Source: PALSA-505 sp036501145 (GTDB lineage Bacteria > Actinomycetota > Actinomycetes > Streptosporangiales > Streptosporangiaceae). Taken from it: a stretch of 64,000 nt of DNA. Location of the stretch: the NCBI GenBank assembly GCA_036501145.1, contig DASYAV010000084.1, positions 6,178 to 70,177 on the forward strand, written 5' to 3'. A program made the position numbers and the translations under genes. The notes beneath the pieces were generated by a model. The model saw only the letters and a program-made list of their open reading frames with translations, searched no databases and was not told where the DNA came from. Below, piece after piece: positions 33,793-42,084 of this stretch (position 1 is the stretch's first letter; the number at the start of each line of letters is the position of its first letter).

Positions 33793-34533
33793 ATGCTTTC
33801 GGGCACCTCACGACCGCCGGCCGGACAGGTGCGGGCCAGCGATCAGCGGGGTCGGCGAGCACTTGGCGGTAGCCTGTCGGGCGTGGAACCTGCCAGGGTG
33901 CCGGCTGCGGACCTCGATGAGGAGTCGTCGGCCTGGCTACGCCGCCTGGGTGCCGGAGGCGGGGCGCAGCAGGCGGCTGAGCGTGACCTGCATGCGCGGC
34001 TGGTCCGCATCGCGCTGACCGAGGTCCGGCGCCGGCCGGCGAGCATTCCGGTGACCGGCCCGGAGCTGACCGACGTGGCGCACCAGGCCGCTGGCGACGC
34101 CATGCTTGCCATCCTGGCCAAGATCGATGGTTTTCGCGGCGAGAGCCGGTTCATCACGTGGGCGTACCGGTTTGTCATCCTGGAGGTGTCAAGCAAACTC
34201 GGCAGGCATTACTGGCGCAACCCGCCGGTCGCGCTGGATGCCGGGCAGTGGGAGCGGCTTCCCGACCGGTTCGGGATCGATCCGGCGCGGCACGCGGAGG
34301 CAGCAGGCACCCTCGCGGAGGTGCGCCGGGTCGTTGACGAGGAACTTACCGCACACCAGCGGCGGGTGTTCGTGGCAATCGTGGTCGATGGGATACCGCT
34401 CGACGCGCTGGCCGCCAAGCTCGGGCTCGAGCGCAACGCCGTTTACAAGGTGATTTTCGACGCGCGACGTAAGATCCGCCGGGCGCTGGTCGCCAACGGG
34501 TACCTGGAAGAGCCGGGCTTGGAGCAGCGATGA
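33793..34533 (+). CDS. ECF sigma factor with downstream anti-sigma
   Basis: 246 residues from ATG 33793 (GGAGG nearby); GTG 33883 is a plausible shorter start because the first 30 residues are unlike the family. Region 2 contains GDAMLAILAKIDGFRGESRF and ITWAYRFVILEVSSKLGRHY, and region 4 contains LTAHQRRVFVAIVVDGIPLD and ALAAKLGLERNAVYKVIFDA. The stop overlaps the anti-sigma start (ATGA), so they are coupled. Position after two thiol-redox genes suggests an oxidative or thiol stress role, as for SigR/RsrA; this is inference. Confidence 0.87.
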   Translation: MLSGTSRPPAGQVRASDQRGRRALGGSLSGVEPARVPAADLDEESSAWLRRLGAGGGAQQAAERDLHARLVRIALTEVRRRPASIPVTGPELTDVAHQAAGDAMLAILAKIDGFRGESRFITWAYRFVILEVSSKLGRHYWRNPPVALDAGQWERLPDRFGIDPARHAEAAGTLAEVRRVVDEELTAHQRRVFVAIVVDGIPLDALAAKLGLERNAVYKVIFDARRKIRRALVANGYLEEPGLEQR

Positions 34534-34757
34534 GTGACCTGGACAGACTGAACCGGTTCCTGCGGACCGATCCGCGCGACGTCGGCTGCGCCGAGGCGAC
34601 GGCCCTCTTGCACATCTACGTCGACCTCACCGCCGCCGGGGCCGACGCTGCCGGGCGCTACCCCGGCGTGGCCGCCCACCTGGCGGCATGCGGCCCGTGC
34701 GGCGAGGACTTCGCCGGGCTACTCCTGGCGGTCACCAATGGCGAGCCCGGCGGATAG
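34530..34757 (+). CDS. Soluble zinc-binding anti-sigma factor (ZAS type)
   Basis: 75 residues with no membrane span. The ZAS motif HxxxCxxC is present as His50-Leu-Ala-Ala-Cys54-Gly-Pro-Cys57, and a further Cys at 20 could act as redox ligand. It should hold the sigma factor encoded immediately upstream and release it when the zinc thiolates are oxidised, as RsrA does for SigR. ATG 34530 overlaps the sigma stop. Its own end lies 13 bases before the HAD gene. Confidence 0.85.
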   Translation: MSDLDRLNRFLRTDPRDVGCAEATALLHIYVDLTAAGADAAGRYPGVAAHLAACGPCGEDFAGLLLAVTNGEPGG

Positions 34758-34770
34758 CCCGGGAGGCGCC

Positions 34771-35448
34771 GTGACCGGCCGCGAGGTGCTGGCGTTCGAC
34801 CTGTACGGGACGCTGGTCGACCCGATCGCTATCTCCAGCGAGCTCGGTCAGGTTCTCGGTGGCCCGGACGGCCGCGAGGCGGCCCGGCTCTGGCGGCTGA
34901 CGCAGCTGGAATACTCTTTCCGGCTCACCGTGATGGGCCGTTACCGGGACTTCCGGTGGGTGACGTCACGCGCGCTTGATTTTGCCGTGGCCTCCGTCGG
35001 TGCGCGCCTCGCGGAGGGGCAGGCCCGGCGGCTCGTCGAGCTTTATGACCACCTGCAGCCGTTCCCGGACGCCGTGCCCGCTCTGCGGGCGCTCGCCGGA
35101 ATGGGGTACGAGCTGGCGGTGCTTTCCAACGGGACCCACGCCATGATCAGGGCCTGTCTTGATCACAGTGGCCTGGGGGATTTCTTCGGCCAGCGGATCA
35201 GCGTCGATGAGGTCGGCGTGTTCAAGCCCTCGCCCGTGGTGTACCGGCCCGCGGCCGGGCGGCTTTCCCGGCCGGCCGGTCATGTCCGGCTCGTCACCTG
35301 CAACGCCTTCGACAGTGTCGGAGCCAGCGCTGCCGGGATGCGCACCGTCTGGGTGAACCGCTCCGCCGCCCCGTTCGACACGATCGGCGCGCAGCCTGAC
35401 CTCATCGTCCCCGCCCTCGACCGCCTGCCTGTGGCGCTGGCGGGCTGA
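34771..35448 (+). CDS. HAD hydrolase, haloacid dehalogenase type II
   Basis: 225 residues from GTG 34771, which has GGGAGG four bases upstream; ATG 34738, overlapping the anti-sigma gene, is an alternative. HAD motifs are in order: FDLYGTLVDP (I), VLSNGT (II), FKPSPVVY (III) and VTCNAFDSVGA (IV). The pattern fits L-2-haloacid dehalogenases, where motif I Asp attacks the substrate. Many relatives act as phosphatases, so the true reaction is uncertain. It may be part of the sigma-factor transcript. Confidence 0.83.
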   Translation: MTGREVLAFDLYGTLVDPIAISSELGQVLGGPDGREAARLWRLTQLEYSFRLTVMGRYRDFRWVTSRALDFAVASVGARLAEGQARRLVELYDHLQPFPDAVPALRALAGMGYELAVLSNGTHAMIRACLDHSGLGDFFGQRISVDEVGVFKPSPVVYRPAAGRLSRPAGHVRLVTCNAFDSVGASAAGMRTVWVNRSAAPFDTIGAQPDLIVPALDRLPVALAG

Positions 35449-35531
35449 CGCCGCGACGGCAGGCGGCATCAGCCCGCCGGTGTCATCGCCCTCAGGTAAC
35501 AGGGGCAGGACACGGGCCGTCCCGCCGGGCA

Positions 35532-36311
35532 TCAGGCGCCGACGGGGGCGGTGCTGACATCCCAGATGGCCCCGGTGTCGTCGCCGGCCAGGTGGGCGAG
35601 CAGCGCCGCGGCGGAGTGCTCCGGGGTGATCAGGGCGCCCTCGGTGAAGTTCTGGTTGAAGCGCTCGTGCAGGCCGGCGCCAACGCGCTCGGGGTCCTGC
35701 CGGCGGATCCAGGCCTGCATGGCGGTGTCGACGCCGCCCGGCCGGTACCCGTTGACGGTCACGCCGGTGCCGCGCAGTTCGGCGGCGAGGTTCACGGTGT
35801 GCGCCTCCAGTGCGGCCTTGGTGGTGGCGTAGGCGTTGAAGCGGACCATGGAATCCGGCCGCGCGGCGATCCCGCTGGAGACGTTGACGATACGGCCCCA
35901 GCCGGCGTCGAGCATGCCAGGCAGCACGGCGGCGGTGAGCGCGGCCGGGGCGACGACGTTGATCTCGAAGGCCAGCCGCATGTCCGCTGCCGCGATGCCG
36001 GCGGTGGGACCGACCGGCTCGACGGTGGCCGCGTTGTTGACCAGAATGTCCACGCGGCCCGCCGCGAGCACGGCTGCCGCCGCATGGGCGCGCTGCTCCT
36101 CATCGGCCAGGTCGGCGGGCAGCACGCGGATCCGGTGGCCGGGAACGCCCTGTGCCAGCAGCAGGGTGCGGGTCTCCTCCAGCTGCTCTTGGGTGCGCGC
36201 GAGCAGCACCACGTGAGCGCCTGCGGCACCCAGCCCGAGCGCGATTGCGCGGCCGATGCCGCGGCCGGCACCGGTGATCAGCGCGGTCCTGTCAGGCAAG
36301 TCAGTCGCCAC
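35532..36311 (-). CDS. SDR-family NAD(P)-dependent oxidoreductase
   Basis: 259 residues of the classical short-chain dehydrogenase type. The cofactor motif is TGAGRGIGRAIALGLG, then NNAATVEP, NVSSGIAARP with the catalytic Ser, and YATTK with the catalytic Tyr and Lys. The C-terminus GDDTGAIWDVSTAPVG is common among bacterial SDRs. It is monocistronic and convergent with the HAD gene. The substrate is unknown. Upstream bases 36312-36498 hold its promoter and an inverted GTCTTACC/GGTAAGAC pair (36427-36434, 36460-36467). Confidence 0.87.
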   Translation of the reverse strand: MATDLPDRTALITGAGRGIGRAIALGLGAAGAHVVLLARTQEQLEETRTLLLAQGVPGHRIRVLPADLADEEQRAHAAAAVLAAGRVDILVNNAATVEPVGPTAGIAAADMRLAFEINVVAPAALTAAVLPGMLDAGWGRIVNVSSGIAARPDSMVRFNAYATTKAALEAHTVNLAAELRGTGVTVNGYRPGGVDTAMQAWIRRQDPERVGAGLHERFNQNFTEGALITPEHSAAALLAHLAGDDTGAIWDVSTAPVGA

Positions 36312-36498
36312 TGTGTCTCCTCAACTCCTCGGCGGTGCGAGCGGGACGGCCACCGAACCAGCCGTCACTATTCGGCTGAACGTTCCCCGATTTCTCACTT
36401 GCTGGTTAGCGCCGCACCGTGGCGGTGTCTTACCAGGGCACGCCCGCGCGAAATTCACCGGTAAGACCTCAGGCGGACGCCCGCGGGCTGGGCACCGC

Positions 36499-38097
36499 CT
36501 AGCGTCCCGGGACTTGGGGCCTGCCCGTGGCCGCCCGGCCGGCAGCAGCGGGCAGGCGCAGGCGCCGGCGGGGCACGCCGTCAGGCTCGGTGCCGGGGCG
36601 TGCGGCCCGGCGCCGAGCCGACCACCGGGCCAGCGAGACGACGGCCACCGCCGCGACCGCGGCGGCATAGCCGGCCTGGTTCGGGGTCAGGTCACCGGCC
36701 GCGGCGATCGCCAGCCATTCGGCCCGGCCGTCCAGGGCCACCAGGGCGACCAGCAGCACGGCGTACCAGGGAAGCTCAGGGGTGGTCACGGCGAGCGCCG
36801 CCCCGGTCATCACCACGGCGCCGCGCCACGGCCGGTCCGGATCGGCCGTGCGCAGCACGGCGAGGGCCACCGCGCCCAGCAGCACGACGGCGGCCGGTGC
36901 CGTCCAGCTGCCCGGCACGGCTAGGCCCAGCAGCTGGAACCGCCGGCCGGTGCCGTAGCCCTCCTCGGTCAGGTAGCCCGGCAGGTAGCCGATCACCGCG
37001 CCGCCGACCGCGATCACGTGCGGCAGGTACACGGCCACCGCGGTGCCCACTGCCGCCGTGATCACCGTGACCGGGCGCCGCCGCAGCGCCGCGGGCGCGG
37101 CCAGCACCGGCGTCACCTTGGTCGTGATGGCCAGGGCCAGCAGTACCGCGCCGCGGGCGGTGCGGGCCCGTCCCCCGCCACCGGCCAGGGTCAGCAGCGC
37201 GGCCACGGTCAGCAGGGCCGCGAGCACGTCGACGTGCGCGTCGTTGCCGGCCTGCAGGCCGGTCAGCGGGCACCAGGCCCACAGCACGGCCAGCCGCGGA
37301 TCCCGGCCGAGCCTGCGCAGCCCCACCGCCAGCAGCACGGCCGTGGCCACGGCACAGCAGGCCGCGGCGGCCTGGATCGGCAGCGAGCCGCTGCCCTGCG
37401 CGGACAGCCAGTGCACGACGGCGAAGTAGGCCTCGGCGACCGGCGGGTAGATGGTGTGCACGCCAGGCCGGTTGATCCGCGTGCAGCCAGGGGTGATGGG
37501 CGGCACCCGCAGCCCCAGGCTGGACAGCTGCGGCCCCGCGTCGAACCCGGAGGTCCGCCCGGTGGCGGTGATGCAGATCGGCCCGTGCGCGGGCCACAGG
37601 AAGGCGTCGCGCAGCCGGGCCAACTGCGGCGCGGCCGGCACGTAGCGGTAAGGGTCGATGCCGGCCGCCTGCACCCGGCCGTCCCAGATGTACCGGTACA
37701 GGTCGTTGTCGCGGGGCGACGCGGACAGCGCGGCGAGCTGGATCGCGGCCGCGCCGAGAATGATCAGCGGTCCGGCGAGTCGGGGACGGGTCCGCAGGGT
37801 CAGCCACCCGCCCGCCGCGAACGCCAGCCACAGCCACACCTCCACGCTGGCCCCCGCGACCCGGGTGACCTGCGGCGCGTGCACGCTGAGCACGACGAGC
37901 CCGGTGAGTACGGCGGCGACAGCGGTGGCCCCGGCGGCCGGCACCCACCCTGGGATCCGCGCTCCAGCACCCGCCCGGCGCGATCCGGCCCAGCCGAGCC
38001 AGCTAGAGATCCGCCCGCCATCGGCCCAGCGCCACCCAGCTCGGCACAGCCGGGTCCACTGCGGCCCGGCCCGGCCCGGCTGGCGCGAGCCGGTCAT
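36499..38097 (-). CDS. GT-C-fold integral-membrane glycosyltransferase (GT87/MptB-like)
   Basis: 532 residues with about 10-12 membrane spans. The acidic loop motif DNDLYRYIWDGRVQAAGIDP after the first spans is typical of polyprenyl-phosphate-sugar-dependent transferases of the DUF2029/mannosyltransferase group; YPPVAEAYFAVVHWL and PLTGLQAGNDAHVDVLAA follow. It would move a sugar from a polyprenyl-phosphate donor to a glycan or lipid on the outer face of the membrane. ATG 38097 overlaps the methyltransferase stop (ATGA). The first 50 residues are basic and cytoplasmic. The tail is Arg/Pro-rich. Confidence 0.8.
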   Translation of the reverse strand: MTGSRQPGRAGPQWTRLCRAGWRWADGGRISSWLGWAGSRRAGAGARIPGWVPAAGATAVAAVLTGLVVLSVHAPQVTRVAGASVEVWLWLAFAAGGWLTLRTRPRLAGPLIILGAAAIQLAALSASPRDNDLYRYIWDGRVQAAGIDPYRYVPAAPQLARLRDAFLWPAHGPICITATGRTSGFDAGPQLSSLGLRVPPITPGCTRINRPGVHTIYPPVAEAYFAVVHWLSAQGSGSLPIQAAAACCAVATAVLLAVGLRRLGRDPRLAVLWAWCPLTGLQAGNDAHVDVLAALLTVAALLTLAGGGGRARTARGAVLLALAITTKVTPVLAAPAALRRRPVTVITAAVGTAVAVYLPHVIAVGGAVIGYLPGYLTEEGYGTGRRFQLLGLAVPGSWTAPAAVVLLGAVALAVLRTADPDRPWRGAVVMTGAALAVTTPELPWYAVLLVALVALDGRAEWLAIAAAGDLTPNQAGYAAAVAAVAVVSLARWSARRRAARPGTEPDGVPRRRLRLPAAAGRAATGRPQVPGR

Positions 38098-38729
38098 GGC
38101 TGTCCGGTGCGGTCCCGCCGCAGCAGGGTGAACCACCGGCCGCTGTCGGACCACACCGCCGCCGGGTACAGCCCGCACCCGGCGGCCAGCAACTCCGCGT
38201 GGCCGGGGTCCAGCCACGCCCAGGGGAACCACGGGCCGGGCCCGTCCGCGGTCCGCAACCGGACGAGTTCGCGCCGCGGCGGCGTACCCGGCGGGCTGAC
38301 CTCGGCCAGCAAAGCGCCGCCCGGCCGCAGCAGTGCGGCGGCCCGGTGCAGCAGCGCCGCCGGATCGCCGCCGATGCCGATGTTGCCGTCGGCGAGCAGG
38401 ATCGTCTCCCAGCGCCCGGTGCCGGGCAGCGGCCCGAACACGTCACGCTGCAGCGCCAGCGCCCCGGCCGAGCGGGCCAGCACGACGGCGTACGGCGTGA
38501 TGTCGATGGCCAGCGCGGGGATGCCGCGCGCCGCCAGCGCGACCGTCAGCCGCCCGGGGCCTGCGCCGACGTCGAGCACCGGCCCGGCGCACCGGGCGAG
38601 CAGCGAGCCGTCGCCGGGGACCGGGCGCAGCCAGCGCTGTGCGTCCAGCGGGCTCACCCGGCCGTCGGTGTGCTCGATCTCCGGCATGGAGTACCCCGCC
38701 AGCGCCTGCTCGTAGAGATGACCGATCAT
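38094..38729 (-). CDS. Class I SAM-dependent methyltransferase
   Basis: 211 residues. SAM motif I is VLDVGAGPGRLTVALAARG, followed by PALAIDITPYAVVLARSAG and a late LLRPGGALLAEVSPPG strand. The C-terminal part has WFPWAWLDPGHAELLAAGCG. It is coupled by ATGA to the GT-C transferase, so it likely modifies the same glycan or glycolipid. The start at 38729 (MIGHLYEQALAGYSMPEIEH) has family-like sequence immediately after it. It diverges from the response regulator, with a regulator box in between. Confidence 0.83.
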   Translation of the reverse strand: MIGHLYEQALAGYSMPEIEHTDGRVSPLDAQRWLRPVPGDGSLLARCAGPVLDVGAGPGRLTVALAARGIPALAIDITPYAVVLARSAGALALQRDVFGPLPGTGRWETILLADGNIGIGGDPAALLHRAAALLRPGGALLAEVSPPGTPPRRELVRLRTADGPGPWFPWAWLDPGHAELLAAGCGLYPAAVWSDSGRWFTLLRRDRTGQP

Positions 38730-38838
38730 CCAGCGCGCCCTCCGTGCGCTCGCCTTATGGGCCCCCGGGACTGGCAGCCCCTCACCACCAGCCCGGGCGC
38801 CACCAGGCCGACCGTAGCCGCCGGGTGGCGGCGCAGCT

Positions 38839-38855
38839 CTTACGAAGCTGTGACG
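38839..38855 (+). promoter_or_regulatory. Response-regulator box CTTACnARnnnnTGACG, copy 1
   Basis: CTTACGAAGCTGTGACG in the divergent region between the methyltransferase (start 38729) and the response regulator. The same pattern occurs twice at 42011-42049. Confidence 0.55.
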
Positions 38856-38984
38856 GATCGGTCCTGGCCAGCCGCCCGGCCGGTGCCTTGGCCTACCTTG
38901 GAACTGTGACCCCTGGATCGGTGACGTGTGTACGACCCGGCACGCCCGCCCGCGAGGGCCGGCCCCGGGCCGCTGGAGCCCGCG

Positions 38985-39725
38985 GTGCCTGATGACGGCG
39001 TGGCCGAGGCGGGCCGGATCATGGTCGTGGACGACGACCAGACGCTCGCCGAGGTTGTCGGCCGCTATCTGCGACGGGACGGCCACGCGGTCGAGTGGGT
39101 GCCGGACGGCGAGGCTGCCCTGCGCCGGGTGGCCGAGCAGCCTCCCGACCTGGTGGTGCTGGACCTCATGCTGCCGGGGATGGACGGGCTGGAGGTGTGC
39201 CGGCGGCTGCGCGCGCAATGGCCGCTCCCGGTGGTGATGCTCACCGCGCTCGGCGAGGAATCGGACAAGATCGCCGGGCTCGAGATCGGCGCCGACGACT
39301 ACGTCACCAAGCCGTTCAGCCCGCGCGAACTGGCGCTGCGGGTCAAGTCGGTGCTGCGCCGGTCGCGCAGCGACGGGCTGCGCAGCCTGCCCATCGCCGG
39401 GGTCATCAGCGACGGCGACCTCGCGGTCGACCTCGGTGCGCACGAGGTCCGGCTGGGCTCGGAACTCGTCGCGCTGACCTCCCGCGAGTACGATCTCCTG
39501 GCGTACCTGATCAGCCACCCGCGGCAGGTGTTCACCCGGGAGCAGCTGCTGGCCCAGGTGTGGAACTGGTCGTTCGGTGACACCTCGACGGTCACCGTGC
39601 ATGTGCGCAGGCTGCGCGAGAAGCTTGAGCGCGACCCGGCCCTGCCCAAGCGGATCGTCACCGTCTGGGGTGTGGGCTACCGGTACGAGCGGGAGGCAGG
39701 ATGCTCTCAGCACACGACCTGCTGA
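38985..39725 (+). CDS. OmpR/PhoB-family response regulator
   Basis: 246 residues from GTG 38985 (GGAG 7 bases upstream); GTG 38928 would add 19 residues. The receiver domain (about 10-122) shows the acidic pair in VVDDDQ, phospho-acceptor Asp60 (LVVLDLMLPG), Thr87 and Lys109 (YVTKPF). The winged-helix output domain (about 145-240) contains LTSREYDLLAYLISHPRQVF and VTVHVRRLREKLE, with the end TVWGVGYRYE. It overlaps the kinase gene by 25 bases. It probably binds the CTTACnARnnnnTGACG boxes of this locus. Confidence 0.93.
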   Translation: MPDDGVAEAGRIMVVDDDQTLAEVVGRYLRRDGHAVEWVPDGEAALRRVAEQPPDLVVLDLMLPGMDGLEVCRRLRAQWPLPVVMLTALGEESDKIAGLEIGADDYVTKPFSPRELALRVKSVLRRSRSDGLRSLPIAGVISDGDLAVDLGAHEVRLGSELVALTSREYDLLAYLISHPRQVFTREQLLAQVWNWSFGDTSTVTVHVRRLREKLERDPALPKRIVTVWGVGYRYEREAGCSQHTTC

Positions 39726-40981
39726 TGGTCGGCAGCACCGTCGGCGGGATCGTCGTGGCCGCGGTCGCCGCCGGAACCATCGCGCAGCGGCTGCTCGCGG
39801 CCCGGTCGATCGCCATCAGCCTGACCGTGATCTCCGCGCTGACCGTGGCCGCCACGCTCGGCGGCGTGGTGGTCATCTCCGCGGAAATGTTCATCGCGCA
39901 CAGTGACCTCGACGTGGTGCTCGCCGTCGTCGCTTTCGGCGGGGTGGGTGGCCTCGCCGTCGCCGCGATGCTGGGCCTGCGGGTGTCGAGGGCATCCCGG
40001 CTGCTGCTCGAAGCGGTTGAGGGCGTGGGAACGAGCGGCAGGTACCGCCCGCCCGCGGTTGTCCTGCCGGCCGAGCTGGCCGGGCTGTCGGTCGGCCTGG
40101 AGTCGGCGCACCGGCTGCTCGGGCAGGCCCGGGAGCACGAGCGGACTCTGGAGTCGAGCCGGCGCGAACTCGTCGCCTGGGTCAGCCACGACCTGCGCGC
40201 GCCGCTCGCCGGGCTGCGGGCGATGGCGGAAGCGCTGGAAGACGGCGTCGTCACCGGCGAGGAGGAGACGGCCAGGTACCACCGTCAGATCCGCAGGGAG
40301 ACCGACCGGCTGTCACTGATGATCGACGACCTGTTCGAGCTGTCCCGGATCCACGCGGGCACGCTCAAGCTGTCCCGCCGCCTGGTCGGCCTGGGCGACA
40401 TCATCGGCGAGGCGATCACCAGCGCCGAGCCGCTGGCCAGGGCGAACGGCGTCGTGGTGAACGGGGCCGCCGACGGCAGGCTGCCGGTTCTCGTGGACCC
40501 GGCGCAGGTCGGGCGGGCGCTCGCCAACCTCCTGGTCAACGCGATCCAGCACACCCCGCCGGACGGCACCGTCGAGATCCTCGGCGGAGCCGGTGACGGC
40601 GTGGCCACGGTGACCGTGTCCGACTCGTGCGGCGGAATACCCGCCAGGTACCTCCAGCGGGTCTTCGACGTGGCGTTCCGCGGCGAGCCCGCACGCACCC
40701 CCGGCCCCGGCCCCGGCGGCGGCGCCGGCCTCGGGCTCAGCATCGCCCGGGGCATCGTGGAGGCACACGCCGGGCAGATCGCGGTGGAGAACGTCAGCAC
40801 CGGCCAGCGGGAGCCGGGCTGCCGGTTCGTGATCCGGCTGCCGCTGGCCGACTCCGCCCAGCCCGCGCAGGAGGATGCGCCCATGGCGGCAGCGATCACA
40901 CCGGATGGGCGGCGGAAAACTCCCTTAGCGGCGCCCCGGCGAACCCGGCCATCCCGTCGGCGAACCCTGTCCGGGCGGTGA
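39701..40981 (+). CDS. Sensor histidine kinase
   Basis: 426 residues. Three hydrophobic spans lie at about 7-27, 38-62 and 72-93 with almost no extracytoplasmic loop, so it may sense within the membrane. The H-box is AWVSHDLRAPLAGLRAMAEA with His163, the N-box NLLVNAIQHTPPDG, and the G-boxes DSCGGIPARYLQ and GGGAGLGLSIARGIVEAH. It autophosphorylates and passes phosphate to the regulator encoded just upstream. Its last 86 bases overlap the 3' end of the convergent epimerase gene, giving a basic Arg/Pro-rich tail. Confidence 0.92.
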   Translation: MLSAHDLLMVGSTVGGIVVAAVAAGTIAQRLLAARSIAISLTVISALTVAATLGGVVVISAEMFIAHSDLDVVLAVVAFGGVGGLAVAAMLGLRVSRASRLLLEAVEGVGTSGRYRPPAVVLPAELAGLSVGLESAHRLLGQAREHERTLESSRRELVAWVSHDLRAPLAGLRAMAEALEDGVVTGEEETARYHRQIRRETDRLSLMIDDLFELSRIHAGTLKLSRRLVGLGDIIGEAITSAEPLARANGVVVNGAADGRLPVLVDPAQVGRALANLLVNAIQHTPPDGTVEILGGAGDGVATVTVSDSCGGIPARYLQRVFDVAFRGEPARTPGPGPGGGAGLGLSIARGIVEAHAGQIAVENVSTGQREPGCRFVIRLPLADSAQPAQEDAPMAAAITPDGRRKTPLAAPRRTRPSRRRTLSGR

Positions 40982-41960
40982 ACCCCAGCCCGGCCCGGGC
41001 CCGTTCCGGTGAGGCCACGATGTGCCGCACGTCGCCGGGCCTGGCCTCGCCGGTCACCACGGGTGGCGGGCCGCCGCACGCCGCGGCCAGCGCGGCAGCC
41101 AGCTCGCCGACGGTGTGCGGCTCACCGCTGGCGATGTTGTACGCAGACAGTTCCCCGGGCTGGCCGGCCTCCAGCGCCGGCAGGTTCGCCGCCGCGGCGT
41201 CGGTGACGTGCACGAAGTCACGCCGCTGCGCGCCGTCTTCGAACACCCTGGGCGCCTCGCCCGCCGCCAGCGCGGAGCGGAAGATCGCGGCGACCCCCGA
41301 GTAGGGGGTGTCCCGCGGCATCCGCGGGCCGTACACATTGTGGTAGCGCAGCGCCACCACCGAGCCCCCGGTCAGCGTGGCCCAGACCGCGGCCAGCTGC
41401 TCCTGCGCCACCTTGCTCGCCGCGTAGATGCTGCGCGGATCCGCCGGGGTGTCCTCGGTCACCAGCACTGCGGACAGGCTGGCGCCACACCGGGGGCAGC
41501 GGGGCTCGAACATCCCGCGCGCCAGGTCGCCGCGGTCGCGGGCGGCCGGCCGGACACGGCCGTGCTCCGGGCAGCGGTAGCCGCCGTCGCCGTAGACCAC
41601 CATCGATGAGGCAAGCACCAGCCGGTGCACCCCGCGGCGGGCCATGGCCGCGAGCAGCGTCGCCGTGCCTGTCACGTTGACGTCGCAGTACCCCGGCATG
41701 TCGGGCAGTCCCAGGCCCAGGCCGACCATGGCAGCGTGGTGGCAGACCGCGTCGACGCCATCCAGCGCCCGGTCCGCGGCCGCTGGGTCACGTACGTCCC
41801 CGGTGATCAGTTCGGCGTCATCGGGCCAGTAGCCGGGCGTGCCATCATGCACCCCCGAGGCGAGCTGGTCCAGCCCCACCACCTCGTGCCCGGTCGCGAG
41901 CGCGGCGTCGGCGACGTGCGAGCCGATGAACCCGGCCGCGCCGGTGATCAGTATTCGCAT
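40896..41960 (-). CDS. NAD-dependent sugar epimerase with embedded zinc-ribbon-like insert
   Basis: 354 residues of the extended SDR family. The cofactor motif is ILITGAAGFIGSHVADAALA, catalytic Tyr179 and Lys183 are in SIYAASK, and SSMVVYGDGGY is the active-site strand. An insert at about 127-162 carries Cys130-x2-His133 (CPEHG) and Cys155-x2-Cys158 (CPRCG), as in dTDP-rhamnose 4-epimerase-like enzymes. It likely makes the nucleotide sugar for the adjacent glycosyltransferases. ATG 41960 is the family start. It diverges from the GT2 gene with two regulator boxes between. Confidence 0.87.
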   Translation of the reverse strand: MRILITGAAGFIGSHVADAALATGHEVVGLDQLASGVHDGTPGYWPDDAELITGDVRDPAAADRALDGVDAVCHHAAMVGLGLGLPDMPGYCDVNVTGTATLLAAMARRGVHRLVLASSMVVYGDGGYRCPEHGRVRPAARDRGDLARGMFEPRCPRCGASLSAVLVTEDTPADPRSIYAASKVAQEQLAAVWATLTGGSVVALRYHNVYGPRMPRDTPYSGVAAIFRSALAAGEAPRVFEDGAQRRDFVHVTDAAAANLPALEAGQPGELSAYNIASGEPHTVGELAAALAAACGGPPPVVTGEARPGDVRHIVASPERARAGLGFTARTGFADGMAGFAGAPLREFSAAHPV

Positions 41961-42010
41961 AGGAGCAGCAAACCACGGCCGGCCGGGGCGCGGCACCGGC
42001 CAGGCGGCAG

Positions 42011-42049
42011 CGTCACAACCTGGTAAGAAAGGCGTCATGGTCTTGTAAG
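42011..42049 (-). promoter_or_regulatory. Tandem response-regulator boxes, copies 2 and 3
   Basis: On the minus strand, CTTACCAGGTTGTGACG (42027-42011) and CTTACAAGACCATGACG (42049-42033) are 17-base direct repeats with 22-base spacing, about two helical turns. They lie between the epimerase start (41960) and the GT2 start (42085). Confidence 0.6.
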
Positions 42050-42084
42050 GAGCAACGTCCGGCGGGGCCACTAGCGTCGCGATC

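Noticed and set aside
36427..36467. GTCTTACC/GGTAAGAC pair as further response-regulator boxes
   Set aside because: It shares CTTACC with the boxes at 38.8 and 42.0 kb but lacks the TGACG half, so it was not counted.
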